Shown piece by piece: positions 23,011 through 35,284 of a stretch of DNA of 64,000 nt. Every line of letters starts with the position of its first letter. Position 1 is the stretch's first letter. The stretch is from Pseudopyrenochaeta lycopersici. Taxonomy: Eukaryota; Ascomycota; Dothideomycetes; Pleosporales; Pseudopyrenochaetaceae. The position numbers and the translations under genes are program-made. The notes below the pieces were generated by a model. The model did not search any database. It was not told the DNA's origin and saw only the letters and a program-made list of their open reading frames with translations. The stretch spans positions 124,001-188,000 of the forward strand of contig NHZP01000066.1 of NCBI GenBank assembly GCA_003313425.1. The letters are read 5' to 3'.

Positions 23011-24189
23011 ATGGAATTCCTGTTTCTAGGGAGCCGGACCAGCTTCCAATGTCTTCTTTACGGCCATATTGCCACGCAGTGTTATGATGAAAAGCAAGGC
23101 ACTGTAAGCTTGCGCTAAGACGTCTTAATAGTTGCTTCATATATAAAGGCGCGTTGTGACGGGTTGAACCCGAGAAGGGTTCCTCATTTAGTTAGCCTTA
23201 TTGGCTGGGTCAGATTAAATGCTACTAACGTAACGTTACATGAGCAATGCAATCTTTAGGGCTGCCGAGACATGCTTTAATTTGACGCGTGAGGGACATG
23301 AGGGGTTTGGATCGTTCATGTTCGTAATCGATGAGTATAGCAGAGCTGTGATGGTAGCTATGCTTGGCAAGGCACTACACTATCTAGGGCTGCATGCCGT
23401 TCTCTGTCACCAGAAACGATCGTTATATCTCTTCTCAACGCCATTCGTTCTAGACGTCCACGGCAACCCTGTAACCGGCACGGGCCGGCCATTTCCTGCT
23501 TGTGGTGGCAATTTCCTATGCAAGATAAATTTCGCGTATACGTAGATCACGAACAGCCTATGACATAAACGGAACCTTTCTTTACCTGCGACGGCATCCA
23601 GAATCATCCATCAGCTCGTTTCGCATCGATCGTGCCACGTTCGCGGAGCCAAGAAGCGGCGTTAAGCAGCTAAGCCGTAAGGTAATAAATCTGTGCTGAG
23701 ATGCACAGCCCTCTCCAGCCTGCAACTCTTATCCGGTCAGGCTGGCCGAAGACGACCTTCACGAGTCTCCTCTCCGCTACTAGAAGGATCGAACAAACTT
23801 TTTTTCGCGGCGCACTTTTCATTATCTATCTAGCTCTTTTAATATGACGCATATGCCCGATCCTAGCACAGCTTATCCTTGGCTTTCCCTTCAAACGCAT
23901 AACACTACAGTATCCAGTTCATTTGAAGCTGAGATATACGCAGACACTATCTTCACTTCTGCGTACTTGCTCATGTTCCGTCCAGTCGCTTTGATCGAAT
24001 CTCTATCATACGAAGTGACATCTTTTTCCTTGCCAATACGACATCTTCACTGCCAAGACTAGGAATCCTACCCCCCAGTACGGCGTATGTTGGTACATTG
24101 TTCTCAGTTAATGCTAAATCCTCATAGTATTAACTAAACTCTTCCAGCAGAGCATTCAGTGTTTCCTAAATACCTTGCCAGGGTCGCCG
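23011..24189. other. No gene recognised
   Basis: An ORF at 23240-23545 (101 codons) has no motif I recognise and an overlapping antisense ORF; I do not call it. Confidence 0.4.
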
Positions 24190-25356
24190 ATGGACCAATT
24201 TGAGTGCAAGCAAATAGATCTTGAAGACTGTTCCTTTCGACTTATCCGACTTTAACATGGGGAGGATGGACCTATACAATGCGAGCTGTTCGATGCATGG
24301 CTTCATGATACGGATCAAATAGTAGAATACGACGCTTTGTCGTACACGTGGGGAGATGCAATTAAGCCATACGAAATAGAGCTTAATGGAAGGAGGATGC
24401 CGATTACGGAAAACCTATCAATAGCGTTACGGCATCTGCGTTACCCAGGCCGAGACCGGATCCTATGGATTGACGCGATCTGCATTGATCAAAATAATGA
24501 GAAAGAGCGGGGACATCAGGTTAAACAGATGACGTCTATTTACAAAAGAGCTGAGCACGTCGTTGTTTGGTTAGGCCGAGCTACCTCTGAGACAGATTTC
24601 GCATTCCGTCACATGCGCCACTTAGAGGAAGAGTCCCATCAATATGCATGCAACAACTGGAAAGCCTCAGATCAGAGATGGCAAGATCTTTGGCCTACTG
24701 TACAACCCCTACCGGGGAATAGTGATTTGATGCTTCGACTACGCAGGGGTTTCGAGTCCCTCTTATGCCGATCCTGGTTCAAGAGAGTTTGGATTATCCA
24801 AGAAGTTGCCAATGCACGGTCAGGTACAGTTATGTGTGGCACTGAATCAGTATCAGCACGCATCTTTGCAATCTTTCCATCTCTAATGGGAATAACGCCG
24901 GACACACATTGCCAGGCGGTGTTGGACATAATGCCAGGTCCTTCGCGGAAACATTCTTGGTGGACTCTAAACCGGGATCTTCATACGCTACTGCTTAAAT
25001 TCAAGAAGAGCGAGGCATCTGACCCAAGAGATGTCATTTACGCTTTGCTTGGCATATCATCAGATGGATGTAGTACTAACATTCTTGTTCCAAACTATGG
25101 GAAATCCGTGGAAGAAGTCGTTTGTGATACTGTTGCGTTCCTTCTTCGCTTCCCACAGCAGAGAAACTCAGTGCCTTGCTTGCCCCAATGGACATTACCA
25201 GAATACTTGCAGGATCTGGATGCATTGGGCAGTATAGTGTTAACCTGGGCCGCAGAGAACAGACACACTGCAGTAATTAACCAACTGTTGAACATAGATG
25301 GCTTTGTGGTTAATTCAAAGGATAAAGACGGATGTACGCCGCTATTGTGGGATTAA
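24190..25356 (+). pseudogene. HET-domain gene with ankyrin start, nonsense-interrupted
   Basis: HET domains act in fungal non-self recognition and trigger cell death when activated. The ATG at 24190 reads MDQFECKQIDLEDCSFRLIR, then TAA at 24253-24255, then in the same frame PIQCELFDAWL, YDALSYTWGD, LWIDAICIDQNNEKER, VVVWLGRA, SWFKRVWIIQEV and DPRDVIYALLG, all HET landmarks. The tail (LTWAAENRHTAVINQLL, DKDGCTPLL) is the start of an ankyrin array that is lost by frameshift or truncation at 25356; some readable sequence continues to about 25490 in another frame. The TAA could come from CAA by a CpA-to-TpA change. A null allele as it stands. Confidence 0.8.
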
Positions 25357-25493
25357 GTCTGAGCTCTGTCTATTGGAAACCACGCTTCAACAAGTTGAAG
25401 AAGCCATCGATGCGGGCTCTGTAGCGGATGGAACCAAAAGAGCTCTTTTCCCTGTCATAGTCCATCTGCACGCAGGTTCATGCCATCATTAGT

Positions 25494-25958
25494 ACCATCA
25501 TATTCCGCGTCGAGATTCTTCAATCAGCTTATGAAGAATCTCTTTTTCGTGATTAGGGTCCCTTGGATGGTTTCATTTTGAATAGCATAATTCGTACCAA
25601 ATCCTTCGTGGAACCGTCTGCTATTGCGGCATATTCTCCGTGCCAAGCATTTCTGCGAGGGCCCTCTCCGTGGCGCGGGTCATGGGTCTCTCCATGTCGC
25701 CCAAGGCCACCTGTATTTCGTCATCCTGCGACGCTGTGGTCGTTTTGTCCATGTCAGGATATATTACTGTCTGTCCAACCTGCATGACATAAGTGCGACG
25801 TAGTATGAGGACGCTGGGGCTGATGCAGCGCGATCTAGAACCCGCGGCGCGTGCATACGGTACAGTGTCCGTGCGCGTGATGCGCCCGTTCGCTTGATGC
25901 GCCGAACGCGTTTTTGACGCCTATTTCCTCAACCACATAACTCAACGCAACGATTACT
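25494..25958. other. No gene recognised; left flank of a pogo relic
   Basis: No coding signal found; repetitive GATGCGC-like words at about 25877-25905 may belong to the degraded terminal repeat of the following element. Confidence 0.35.
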
Positions 25959-27865
25959 ATGGAGGCTGCTATTGCAGAAGTACAATCTTTGATGCCGTGC
26001 GAAAAGATCCCGTGGCAGAAAATTGCTGATAAATATGGTGTGGTGCGCTCAACGTTGACGCGCAGGTGCCGTCGAGAAACCCAGCCGCACGCGGCTAAGA
26101 TTATCAATCAACAACTTCTCACGCCTAAGGAAGAGTCTGAGCTTGTCGCTTATATTGATTACCTTACTGATCAATACCTTCCTCCTACAAGGGAAATAGT
26201 ACAGAATTTCGCCTCTACAATTGCTGGAAAGCCTGCCTCAGAAAGCTGGGTTACTCGCTTCCTCAAGCGTCACGACGATGAGCTTACCTCTCGCTGGTCC
26301 ACCCATATAAGCGCGGAGCGCCACGCGGCTGATTCTAGGGATAAGTACAAGCTGTTCTTCTACATGCTGCATGTCAAAATTACTAAGCACGACGTTGAGC
26401 CGGAGCACACATACAATATAGATAAGAAGGGCTTTATGATTAGAACAATCACTAGAGGGAAGAGGATCTTTAGCAAGACTAAATAGAAGGATAGAAGGTT
26501 TAGGCAGGCGCTTAAAGATAGCAATCGTGAATAAATTACGCTTATTGCCTGCGTGGGAGCTTCTGGAGTTGCATTGCCGCCATCCCTTATATACCCGGCA
26601 GACTCTAAGAAGGTCCAATCAAGCTAGGTGAGCGAAGTAGACGCCAGGGAACACCACGTATATGTTACAGTAACTCCCTCAGGCTGGAGTAACAACAAGG
26701 TGGGGCTTGCCTAGTTGCAACAGGTGTTCGATGTGGCCACAAAAGAGAGCGCTCAGAGAAAGTATCAATTACTAGTAATCAACAGGCACGGCAGCCATAT
26801 AACTAAGCAGTTTCTTACTTACTACCACAAGAATAAGATTCTGGTTACCATCTACCCACCTCACAGTACCCACACGTTGCAGCCGTTAGATGTGGTTATG
26901 CTCAAGCCTCTCGCGACAAAGTACTCCAAGAACCTCACTCAACGCGCGCCCAAAAGTAAGGGCTTGTTACCAGTAAAAAAACCTGACTTTTTCCCACTTT
27001 TCTGGGACGCGTGGACCTCCTCCTTCACAGCCACAATATACACAAAGCCTTCGCTGCCACAGGTATTCATCCGTTTAAACCTGACGTTATACTCAATCGC
27101 TTCACCTCTGCGCAGCTAGAGGACGCAGGCTTGTCAGAAACAGCTCCAATTCGTCCAACAGGTCAAGATTGGCGTCAAATTGTGAGGCAATTTAATAGTT
27201 TAGTGAAGGATAACACGTCGGACGCAGCAGCGGACTTAAGGCACGTGATCCACCACATCTCAGTAGAAAATAAGCTACTACACAACGAAAATAGTGACCT
27301 CCGTGAGTCTCTTATCATCAAGAAGAGGCAGAAGAAGAAGTCTTACGCATTGGATTTGCAGCAACACGAAGAGGACCTCTAGGGTAGTGCAAAGTTCTGG
27401 TCTCCTCGCGCCTTTCGCGAGGCACGCCGCAGAGAGCGGATCTACAAGCAAAATCAGCAGGCAGAAGCGCTTAAAAAGGCACAGATGAAGGAGTTAAAAG
27501 CCGCTAATAAGCTATACAAAGATAAGATTGAACAAGAGAAGCGCGTGCAACAGGTGAGGGAGAAGGAAGAGCGTGACCGGAGGAAGGCAGAGGAGCGTAA
27601 AGCGATTGAGGCTCGTAAGGCTGCACGATTAGAGGCAAAACAGGCCCGCGACGCTCAAAATGCTCTACAATTATTCCAAAGAGGCAAGCGCAAGGCCTCA
27701 CAGTCTACAGCACCCAGAAAGAAGCAGAAGCGTGGTGTTGCAGCTGCGCGTAGTAGCAATATTGCAGCAACGCGCTCGCCGACGCCTCCAACAGTTACCA
27801 CCCGCAGCGGCCGCACAACAAAGCCAAATAGAAAATGGGAGCAGGGCAAGCACTGTAGGACTTAG
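25959..27865 (+). pseudogene. RIP-damaged pogo/Fot transposase
   Basis: Colinear with the intact transposase at 20048-21916 but a different lineage: HTH (IPWQKIADKYGVVRSTLTRR), CENP-B-like part, YNIDKKGF, TIYPPHSTHTLQPLDVV, and a basic Lys/Glu-rich coiled-coil tail ending at 27865. Stops at 26484, 26532, 26625, 26712 and 27380; at least three stand where a Trp codon is expected (TGG to TAG/TAA). The second catalytic motif reads VINRHGSH instead of ILDGHGSH (Asp to Asn at 26781-26783). These are G-to-A changes on this strand, i.e. CpA to TpA on the other. Dead copy. Confidence 0.85.
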
Positions 27866-28019
27866 TAGACTTTTACAACAAAAAATTTTGCGATAATATC
27901 TATTGTATGTGGCTCTACAGCCTCATTTTTGCTGGCTCAATATTTGATGCCCGGATTCGCGAGATGCACGCGGCACTCCATAGTCTCAGCTGACTAGACA
28001 GCGTGATCACCAGAGAGTC

Positions 28020-29239
28020 CTGTGCAGCGATCCAGTTATCAGCCCCTGGTTTAACCTTGTATCCAACGTCAAGGCGAAATACGGCATCCTAGACGAAGAC
28101 ACCTACAACTTTGACGATACTGGCTTTACGATGAGCGTTGCGGGGGACTGTCAAGGTGGTGACTGCTTCTGAGAGACGTACTCGACCACTGGGGATCCAA
28201 CCTGGTGACCATGAGTGGGTAACGTTGATCGCTGGCATTCACGCGATGGGCTGGACAGTCCCACCCTTCTTCATCTTTAAAGCAAAGAACCACGAGCAGT
28301 CCTGGTACCACGATAAATTGAACGTTTGGCGCATCAGTGTAAGTGACAACGGCTGGACTACTAACAAGCTTGGTTTAGCATGGCTGCAACACTTTATCCA
28401 GCATACAGAAGGCCGTCGGGTGGGTAGCGAGGTGCTGCTTATTATTGATGGCCACGAGAGCCACAAGTCGCTTGTATTCCAGGATCTCTGTGAGGAGAAC
28501 AAGATCATCACCCTCTGCATGCCTCCACATGCGTCGCACATCCTACAGCCGCTTGACGTGATATGCTTTTCGCTGTTAAAGCGTGCATACGGGAGAGAGA
28601 TCAGGGGCTTGGCAACCAGCCACATCAACCACATTGACAAGAAGGCGTTTCTGGCTTCCTTTAAGAAGGTCTTTGACACCTCATTTTCAAAGCAGGATAT
28701 CCAATCAAGCTTGTGAGCAGCTGGATTAGTGCCACTTGATCCAGAGGCTGTGTTGTCAAAGCTTGAAGTGAAGGCTCGCACGCCCACACCTTCTGCACCA
28801 GGGGCTACTGAATGGAACCCCAAAACACCAAGCAACGCCCATAAGATAGAGGCCCAATCAACAATTATTCGCAGTCGGATTCAAAGGCACAAGAGCTCCT
28901 CGCCCGCTTCTATTCTTGAGATGCTTGATCAGTTCAAAAAAGGGGCTGAGATGATGCTGCATTCACAGGCGTTACTAGCGGCTCGAGTCGTAGACCTTGA
29001 GAAAGCAAATAAGGCTGCATCAAAACGCAGCAACCCAAAAGAAAGCGGATTCAGAAGGGAGGCCCTTGACAAAGGCAGAGGTAGACGAATTGCTTGCTCA
29101 AAAGGACGTTGAGGCACAACTTGAGGTGGAAACGCGCGAAGGGAGGGCCCGAACAGGTGCAGGCAGACGGCGTGAAAGGCACTGCAAAAGCTGCGGGAGA
29201 CAGGACATAACTCGCGCACGTGCAAGAAAGATTCTATAG
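28020..29239 (+). pseudogene. Second-lineage pogo-type transposase, 5'-truncated
   Basis: DDE_1 catalytic core of another pogo subfamily: YNFDDTGF, WVTLIAGIHAMGW, LLIIDGHESH, MPPHASHILQPLDVICFSLLKRAYG. A frameshift near 28135, a TGA near 28716 inside otherwise continuous sequence, and a frame change near 29040 break it. The C-terminus ends in a degenerate zinc-knuckle-like HCKSCGR motif. The N-terminal DNA-binding region is missing. It lies directly downstream of the RIP-damaged copy but is not part of it. Confidence 0.75.
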
Positions 29240-29619
29240 ATACTGAGAAACAAGTTCATATCGTGTAAGACGTAGTAGCTTGTTGTAGTGTTGAGTTGTT
29301 TGCATGTAAAGGTGGGCAACCTTGGTGGGTGGGCGGCTCGTATCATTGGGTTTCATTGAGAAGACTGGCCTCTGGAATGGCGTTCCAACGTGATGAACGG
29401 AGCCATACAATTTTGGGAGGCAGAGTATAAGAATAAACGAGTCTAAGAGTCATCGCGATATTTAACAAATTGCACGACGACGGAGGAGGCGAAGAGGAAG
29501 AGGTATAATGAGGAGTTTAATGCGATGTTCATTCTATATCACTTGAACCACCAACGCTTGAGGTTGAGGATAGCCTCGAGGCCTTTATCTCAAACTCAGT
29601 TGTCAAACTAGATAAAGGG

Positions 29620-29903
29620 GGGGCCGCCTCTCTCATGGCGTTGAAGCAACGGAGAAGATATCCACGTCTTAGCTGCATGGTAATAGATATCCTCTCAATA
29701 CCACCACAGTCAGCTGAGCCAGAGAGAACCTTCTCTGGTGCACGTCGGACGATGTCATAGGATAGGCTATCGATGACGATCCATACGCTTCAAAGGTGGA
29801 GTGTTTGGATAACTGGACAAAACATGGGAATATTCAGGCGGCTGTAGATGAGGATATTAGCTTCCAAGATGAGGTGGAACCGCGTTTAAATGAAATGAAA
29901 TGA
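29620..29903 (+). pseudogene. hAT transposase C-terminal fragment (c)
   Basis: Reads RRRYPRLSCMVIDILSIPPQSAEPERTFSGAR then a TAG in place of the Trp of the SWDR motif, and later VECLDNWTKHGNIQAAVDED to a TGA at 29901. Dimerisation domain only, with RIP-like TGG-to-TAG and a frame change. Confidence 0.7.
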
Positions 29904-30334
29904 TTTGTAGTACTTTTTACCATCCTAATCTAGGTCAACGCTATATTTAGAGAGTGGTGATAGCGTCACGTGAGTGTACAACGCGCGTAGTACACATGCG
30001 TATGCGTACCTTCTAGGTTCGCGCGAACTTAGCATTTGCCCAGGTATGTGCATTAGTCCTATCTAAAATCTTCAACCGCACATCTAAAAATGAAATAGGA
30101 ATCTAGTTTAGCGAGAAGCCATGGTTACATATGGCCGGGAAATTAAATTTGAGTCCAAAACGGGACATCGCTTATACAAGCTCAAATTCGACCAAGATAT
30201 ACTCCAACCACGCTCTCCTAGTTCCCAGCTCAAGAGATCCAGGTAACGGAGATTGAGTGAAGACTATATTCTCGGAAAATAACTGCGTACTCTGGTCGGC
30301 TCAAAAACTTTGGGAGCGAGTCCTGCGTTATCAA
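29904..30334. other. No gene recognised
   Basis: No coding or repeat structure seen; probably includes the 3' region of the RGS gene. Confidence 0.35.
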
Positions 30335-31087
30335 TTAAGAATAAGCTTGTGATAGATACGAGAGTCTCACGCTAGCCAGTAGCTCGAAGATGGCGCTCTG
30401 CGCCTGCCTAAGCAGGTTCACGACCTGGTCCAGGCTCTCGATTCTTTTGTTTCCATCTTCAACGACACTTGTCAATAGGGCGGCGAGCGGAGAACGGAGA
30501 GATTGGTTGATATTGACCTCCCACGGTGAACCGCGCGCAATAAAAGCATGATAAAGTCCTTCAAATCCTTAGCAATCGGGTCGACACCAACAACTCAGGT
30601 TCTACTCACGATATAACGCTGCTAGTGCATCGTGGCTGATATGTAGCCTTGGCGAAGTATGCTTTATCTGCTCGTAGTAGGCGATGAAATCCATTACTTC
30701 GAGGTAGAATGCGAAGTTTTCCCAACAATGCATACTCTCCAAGAAGTCTCTGAATAGCGAGCTTAGCGCAGGGTTCTGAATGATGGTGCTGATCCCGCTG
30801 ATACATGGATTGCCAGGAGCATGATCGTGCGAACTGCTATTCTTGGGTGCTTCAGAGCTGCCAGCCGCCATCGGAATATGTAGTAAACCGGCTACCAATC
30901 CGCTCTCTTTTGGCCCATCATAAGACACTCTGTCCGTATCTAGATCAGGCTTAATCGGAACTGGAACGGCGATGTCACGCCGTAGCGAGAGTAGTCGTAG
31001 ATATAAATGGGTGAAAAAATTTCGCCGGCAGGCTCGCTGGAAGATATGTATCGCCCTGCTTTGGTTGTAAGGCTCTAGTCTCTGCAT
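30335..31087 (-). CDS. RGS-domain protein (regulator of G-protein signalling), 236 aa
   Basis: RGS domains speed GTP hydrolysis by G-alpha subunits. Exon 1 31087..30610, intron 30568..30609 (42 bp, GTGAGT...AAG), exon 2 30567..30335; the join is exactly in frame (711 nt). The RGS fold is spread over both exons: LSSLFRDFLESMHCWENFAFYLEV (about 110-135), LYRFEGLYHAFI across the junction, SPWEVNINQSLRSPLAAL, then a short helix and stop. An in-frame TGA stands shortly upstream of the ATG. The N-terminal 100 residues hold no known domain. The protein is short for a fungal RGS; an upstream exon or an older truncation of a 7TM-RGS type is possible. Confidence 0.75.
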
Positions 31088-32680
31088 TGAGAAGTCTTTT
31101 CAAATCTGAGTCAACAATTGGCCTTGGTGTTTTGTTGGAACACAAACCGGCAAGTTTCCACTTCTCTGCTCCGTTTCCTATGGTGAGATTATATAGTCTG
31201 ACATAGAATTAGTGGTCGAGAACAACAAATAGGGTGCTCATCCTCAATAAAGACATGTACCCCTTTCCTGGTTCTCCTTCGTCCCGCATATCGTGAGAAT
31301 GTTTTAGTAACTCACTGCAAAAGTCAGTTACTAATCATAGGGTAAACTTTTATTGTAGCGTAGGATGGCTTTGATGGACAAGTCATTATATATGCATATA
31401 TTGTGAGTTAGTTCAAGGCCTCCAATAGATAAATGGCTCTCCCCTATTAATTTCTTTGCCACATTCGAAATTTCGAAGGAACTGAGTCACGTAGGATCGG
31501 TAACCTGCGATGTTAGCAAACCACTGGCGGTATAATCCGTAGAGATAGATCACGCCATCTCTTGCATGTGGTTCACGATAATTGGGTGGCGAAACTCACC
31601 CGTAAGAACTGACTAGAAGTGCGCCCTTTGGCCAGCCCTCATTAGCCGGTGGACCTTCCGCGCTCGCTTCGGGCTCGCTTGGACATGCCGGAAGCGGACG
31701 TTATGCTAATTGTTCGAATTCCCATGGCTGCGAAGTTCGGATTGCGATTGCTGCCGAATAAAGACAATTAACCGAAAAAGATGGGTCTCAAACGGGAGAT
31801 CCCGTCTCCATCCATCAATCCCTGAAAATGTTGCACGTGTTTCTTTATGCAGGCCGTCTATGGGGATCTCCACGCGATCAAGATTGCCTAGCCAGCTATG
31901 CCCATATGACATGGGAAGGTATCGAAACGTATCACCTGCCTGGGTAGAAAGTGTATGTGAAAATTGAAATGGGTGAACGAACACCAACCTCAAACATGAA
32001 TCAAGATAACGTGGAGGCATTCCAATCATTGCCTTCCATCTCTTATCAAGAACTATCGCTGATCACCAGCATTCCGGTGACAAATACCTCTTCGTGAGCG
32101 AATCGGAAACCCAAAATTCCGCTGGTACCATGTGCCCGTGCAGGATCGCGCTCGGTCCGAGCGCACCAGGAGTGTTCTAGACCGATCGCACCTCAGCGTT
32201 CTAGACCCAGGTGCACCATGCCCCAAGCTGCCCTTCTGTCGGAAGCTGCGACATGTGCTGTTTCTCGTTCGACTTTGGCTTCTACGTACGGAACACTTGC
32301 ATAATCCAATGATTCTCCGATGACAAGGGTAGTCGGCCCCCTGAAGTGCGGAGCGGGAAGGAGAGTGCAGTTGGCTCACTTTTATTTGGTCCCAGCCTGT
32401 TGCAGGTGGACTCTCAAGCCGCGATACATACCTTACATATACAACTGTACGAAACTGGAGTGACTCCTCCGTGGATGCATCATGTGCAGGGAGGATGGAC
32501 GACCCGCTCCAGCCATAGGGTTGTAAGAAGCGGATGTTGAGCATGGCGTTAGATATGCGATCAGCAGGTCTCATGGTTGGCTTCTGAACTGGAGCAGGAG
32601 CTTGATAACAGAATGTACATAGCTGGCGCATCGTAACGGCCCATAGGGTGCATGGCCATAATAGAAAACACACACACACA

Positions 32681-32745
<65 letters not shown>

Positions 32746-33222
32746 CATGAACGTCCGCACTGGATGGCATTGCTTAGAGATATAAGGGTCATTATCGATG
32801 ACAGTCTGCATGGATATAGGTTGGAGAAGTCGCATGACATGAACGAGCTGGGAGTGTCGTCTTATGCTTGCAAGGAGAAGAGGAATGCACAGTGACGCAC
32901 GATTGGCAATAGCGCATAGTGTACATCAATAATTAGATGTTCGTGCTATCACAAATCGTGAGACTCAATGAACATTTGCTTGCTGACCAGCTGATATGTA
33001 TGGAATTGACGATAGCCAAGAGGGTGTGTACCCCAAAGGCTCTACATCATATGAAGTAACAATACTCGATGCTATACTACAACATTCGACACAAACACTA
33101 CGAACAGAAATATAGACGAGCAAGGACCCATAGATGTCGACGCATGTGTAAACAATCCCTGAGTCCTGTCGCAGCGAAGAGAAGTTATGTACAAGCCTGC
33201 AGGCCTTGTAGAGTTTCAATTC
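31088..33222. other. Intergenic, no gene recognised
   Basis: Apart from the CA microsatellite (listed separately), I see no motif-bearing ORF. The ORF 31706-32029 on the minus strand is unrecognised, and those over the microsatellite translate the repeat itself. Confidence 0.4.
32668..32743. repeat. CA/TG dinucleotide microsatellite
   Basis: About 38 units of CA with one TA interruption near 32687. Perfect-repeat translation (Val-Cys) produces spurious ORFs on the minus strand. Confidence 0.97.
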
Positions 33223-34191
33223 TTAGTTCAGGCATTGAGAGTACCACTGGTTGGCGGCCTTGCAAGTACCAGTGGAACAGCACTTGGAGCCGCTGAAGCC
33301 TTGTCCGCCGCACTGTCCATACAGCGCAGCACAGCCAGATGCAGGGGAGGCAGCAGGCTTAGCAATGGTGGCCATGGTGGTAGGAGCAGCGGTAGCGGCC
33401 GGCTTAGCAGTAGTGGTAACGGGCGCAGCAGGGCTGGAACCACTAGATCCGGTGCTAGCACCACCAGCCCAGACTGCGGGGCCAGGGAAAGGGAAGTCCT
33501 TCTTGCCATTGTAGATGCTGAAGTTGGCATAAGCGTCGGAGTCCTTGTAGGCCCCAGGGAATTTGACCAAGGGACCAGGTGTGCCACTGCCACCACCCTG
33601 GACCTTGACCTGGAGACAAGAGACGTAGTGTTCGGGCTGGTTAACATGAGAGCGGTGGACGCCGATGTGCTCAAAGCGCACAAGGTACTCGCCGTTGGGT
33701 GTGTCCTTGGGGATTGTCGCGCCGATGGTATCACGGCCCCAAGTGCACCATGCGTCTTTAGTGAAGTCGCCGTTGGTGCAGACACCCTCTTGGAAGATCT
33801 TGAACCAGTTGCCGTCAATGCCAGAGTACTCCTTGACGTTGCCAGGAGCCTTCGACATGTAAACTAGACCAGGGCCAGGATGCTCCATCTTTGCGCCAAC
33901 ACCCAGTTTGAGTGTGACCTTGTCACCCGCGTTGACAGTCAAGACTTCGGTACGGCCAGCGGAGGAGAAGGCACCTTGATTGCAGACAATGTCAGGTCCA
34001 TCTGCCAGGGAGTTGTCGCGGATGTCGGCCGCTGGGTTGGAAGAGAATTTGATCGGGTTGTACTTGGTGGCGCGAGTCGACGTGCGAACATACTTGCTCT
34101 GCGCGGCTCCGCTCACAATGGCGGCGTCGAAGAAGTAATGCGCCGATGCCACCTGGGCGATAGTGCTGAGGAGGATAACAGAGACCTTCAT
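33223..34191 (-). CDS. Secreted AA9 lytic polysaccharide monooxygenase with C-terminal CBM1
   Basis: Copper enzyme that oxidatively cleaves cellulose outside the cell. Residues 1-17 form a signal peptide; cleavage leaves His18 as the N-terminal copper ligand. The second ligand is probably His104 (KMEHPGPG), the axial Tyr is Tyr189, and His179 sits at second-sphere distance. The usual Gln two residues before the axial Tyr is Glu187 here (EHY). A Ser/Thr/Pro/Ala linker (about 246-285) leads to a canonical CBM1 (287-320: six Cys, [11 protein letters not shown], aromatic residues). 322 aa, no intron, normal length. A TATA box lies 144 bp upstream. Probably induced on plant cell walls, by family knowledge. 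Confidence 0.95.
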   Translation of the reverse strand: MKVSVILLSTIAQVASAHYFFDAAIVSGAAQSKYVRTSTRATKYNPIKFSSNPAADIRDNSLADGPDIVCNQGAFSSAGRTEVLTVNAGDKVTLKLGVGAKMEHPGPGLVYMSKAPGNVKEYSGIDGNWFKIFQEGVCTNGDFTKDAWCTWGRDTIGATIPKDTPNGEYLVRFEHIGVHRSHVNQPEHYVSCLQVKVQGGGSGTPGPLVKFPGAYKDSDAYANFSIYNGKKDFPFPGPAVWAGGASTGSSGSSPAAPVTTTAKPAATAAPTTMATIAKPAASPASGCAALYGQCGGQGFSGSKCCSTGTCKAANQWYSQCLN

Positions 34192-34334
34192 TCTGAACTA
34201 GCAGGAAGAAATGTCTTGAATTCGAAGAGAAGCGAAGAGTAAAAAAGAACGAATGAATGGATGCTGAAAGCAAGTGAACGAATGGAAAGCTGCTCGATGA
34301 GGCTGGGTGCTGAATGTCGTCGACCTCGTTAGGC

Positions 34335-34340
34335 TTTATA
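34335..34340 (-). promoter_or_regulatory. TATA box of the AA9 gene
   Basis: TATAAA on the minus strand, 144 bp before the ATG at 34191, a plausible spacing for a 5' leader of about 110 nt. Confidence 0.5.
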
Positions 34341-34341
34341 A

Positions 34342-35284
34342 CGTCGTCCATGGTGTGTTTCCTGTGCGTGCCCTATCGGCGGGCCCTTGCAGGCCTGGCG
34401 CTTGCTCCGAGATCAATTCTCCTACCGAGATGAAGAAAGGAGATAACTAGTAAGCTGCCAAAGGCGTCAGGCTTGCCGGGATGCGGCTTGAAAGCCACCG
34501 CGTAATGTATTTGTTTTACCAAACAATGTGATCAGGTACGCGTGCCGTCTAGTGACATAGAGGAGCGGAGACCGCCCTGCGATATGGAATTGGTTTCATC
34601 CACATCTATCTCGAGCCGTCCGCTCAAGCGCTTGCTCTAGCAAAACTCACGTTGAAGTCGCTGGGTGTACTGTTCGCCGTCTCGACCTTGTCCCTGCTTG
34701 CTATTTTACATCCACAGCGCATTGCGCTACTGAAATGAATATGCGTGTGCTTACAGCGTGAGCTGAAAAAGCATCTCTCGAGCTCTTGGAGTCGGTGAAA
34801 CATGACTCGGCGTCCTGCCAAGCTCGTGTTCAAAAGTTTTGATGAACCAGGTTTCAGCCTCACATCGGTAGCCACTAGTCTCCTCCCTGTCAAACGGTAG
34901 CGCTGTTTCGTTTACAGACTTGCCTATGCGCGACCTTGCCCGAACAGTTGTGTTCTAGACACCAGGAACCGTTGTGGTGGAAAGACAGACGGGGCCGTAC
35001 CCGCATGCCAAGCTCAGCGGAAAGCCGTCATGGTGCGGAATTTAATTCGCGCTGCCTCACGTCATTCTTGCGACTAGGGTGAAAAAGGTTCGGAAGCCCT
35101 GCCGCTTCTTGTACCTGGCCCAGAACCAGAAATGCATCATAGGATGCTAAAGCTGGCGCTGATGTGGAGGTTTGTGTCGCGAGATTGATTGGTTGGATGC
35201 TTCAGTCACATGAATAAAGTTTCTTCCGCTAAGTTTTTTCCCCACCAAGCTACACCAAAAAGTTATTGATTAACGTGAGCGGCA
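34342..35284. other. Upstream region of the AA9 gene, no gene seen
   Basis: Probably the distal promoter. A minus-strand ORF at 34624-34893 is unrecognised. Confidence 0.4.

Noticed and set aside
23240..23545. 101-codon ORF between the ankyrin and HET genes
   Set aside because: No recognisable motif, and an antisense ORF overlaps it; not enough to call a gene.
32053..32840. Long minus-strand ORFs with Val-Cys repeats
   Set aside because: They only translate the CA microsatellite and flanks; three frames are open for the same reason.
33187..33867. 226-codon plus-strand ORF
   Set aside because: Shadow of the GC-rich AA9-CBM1 gene on the other strand.
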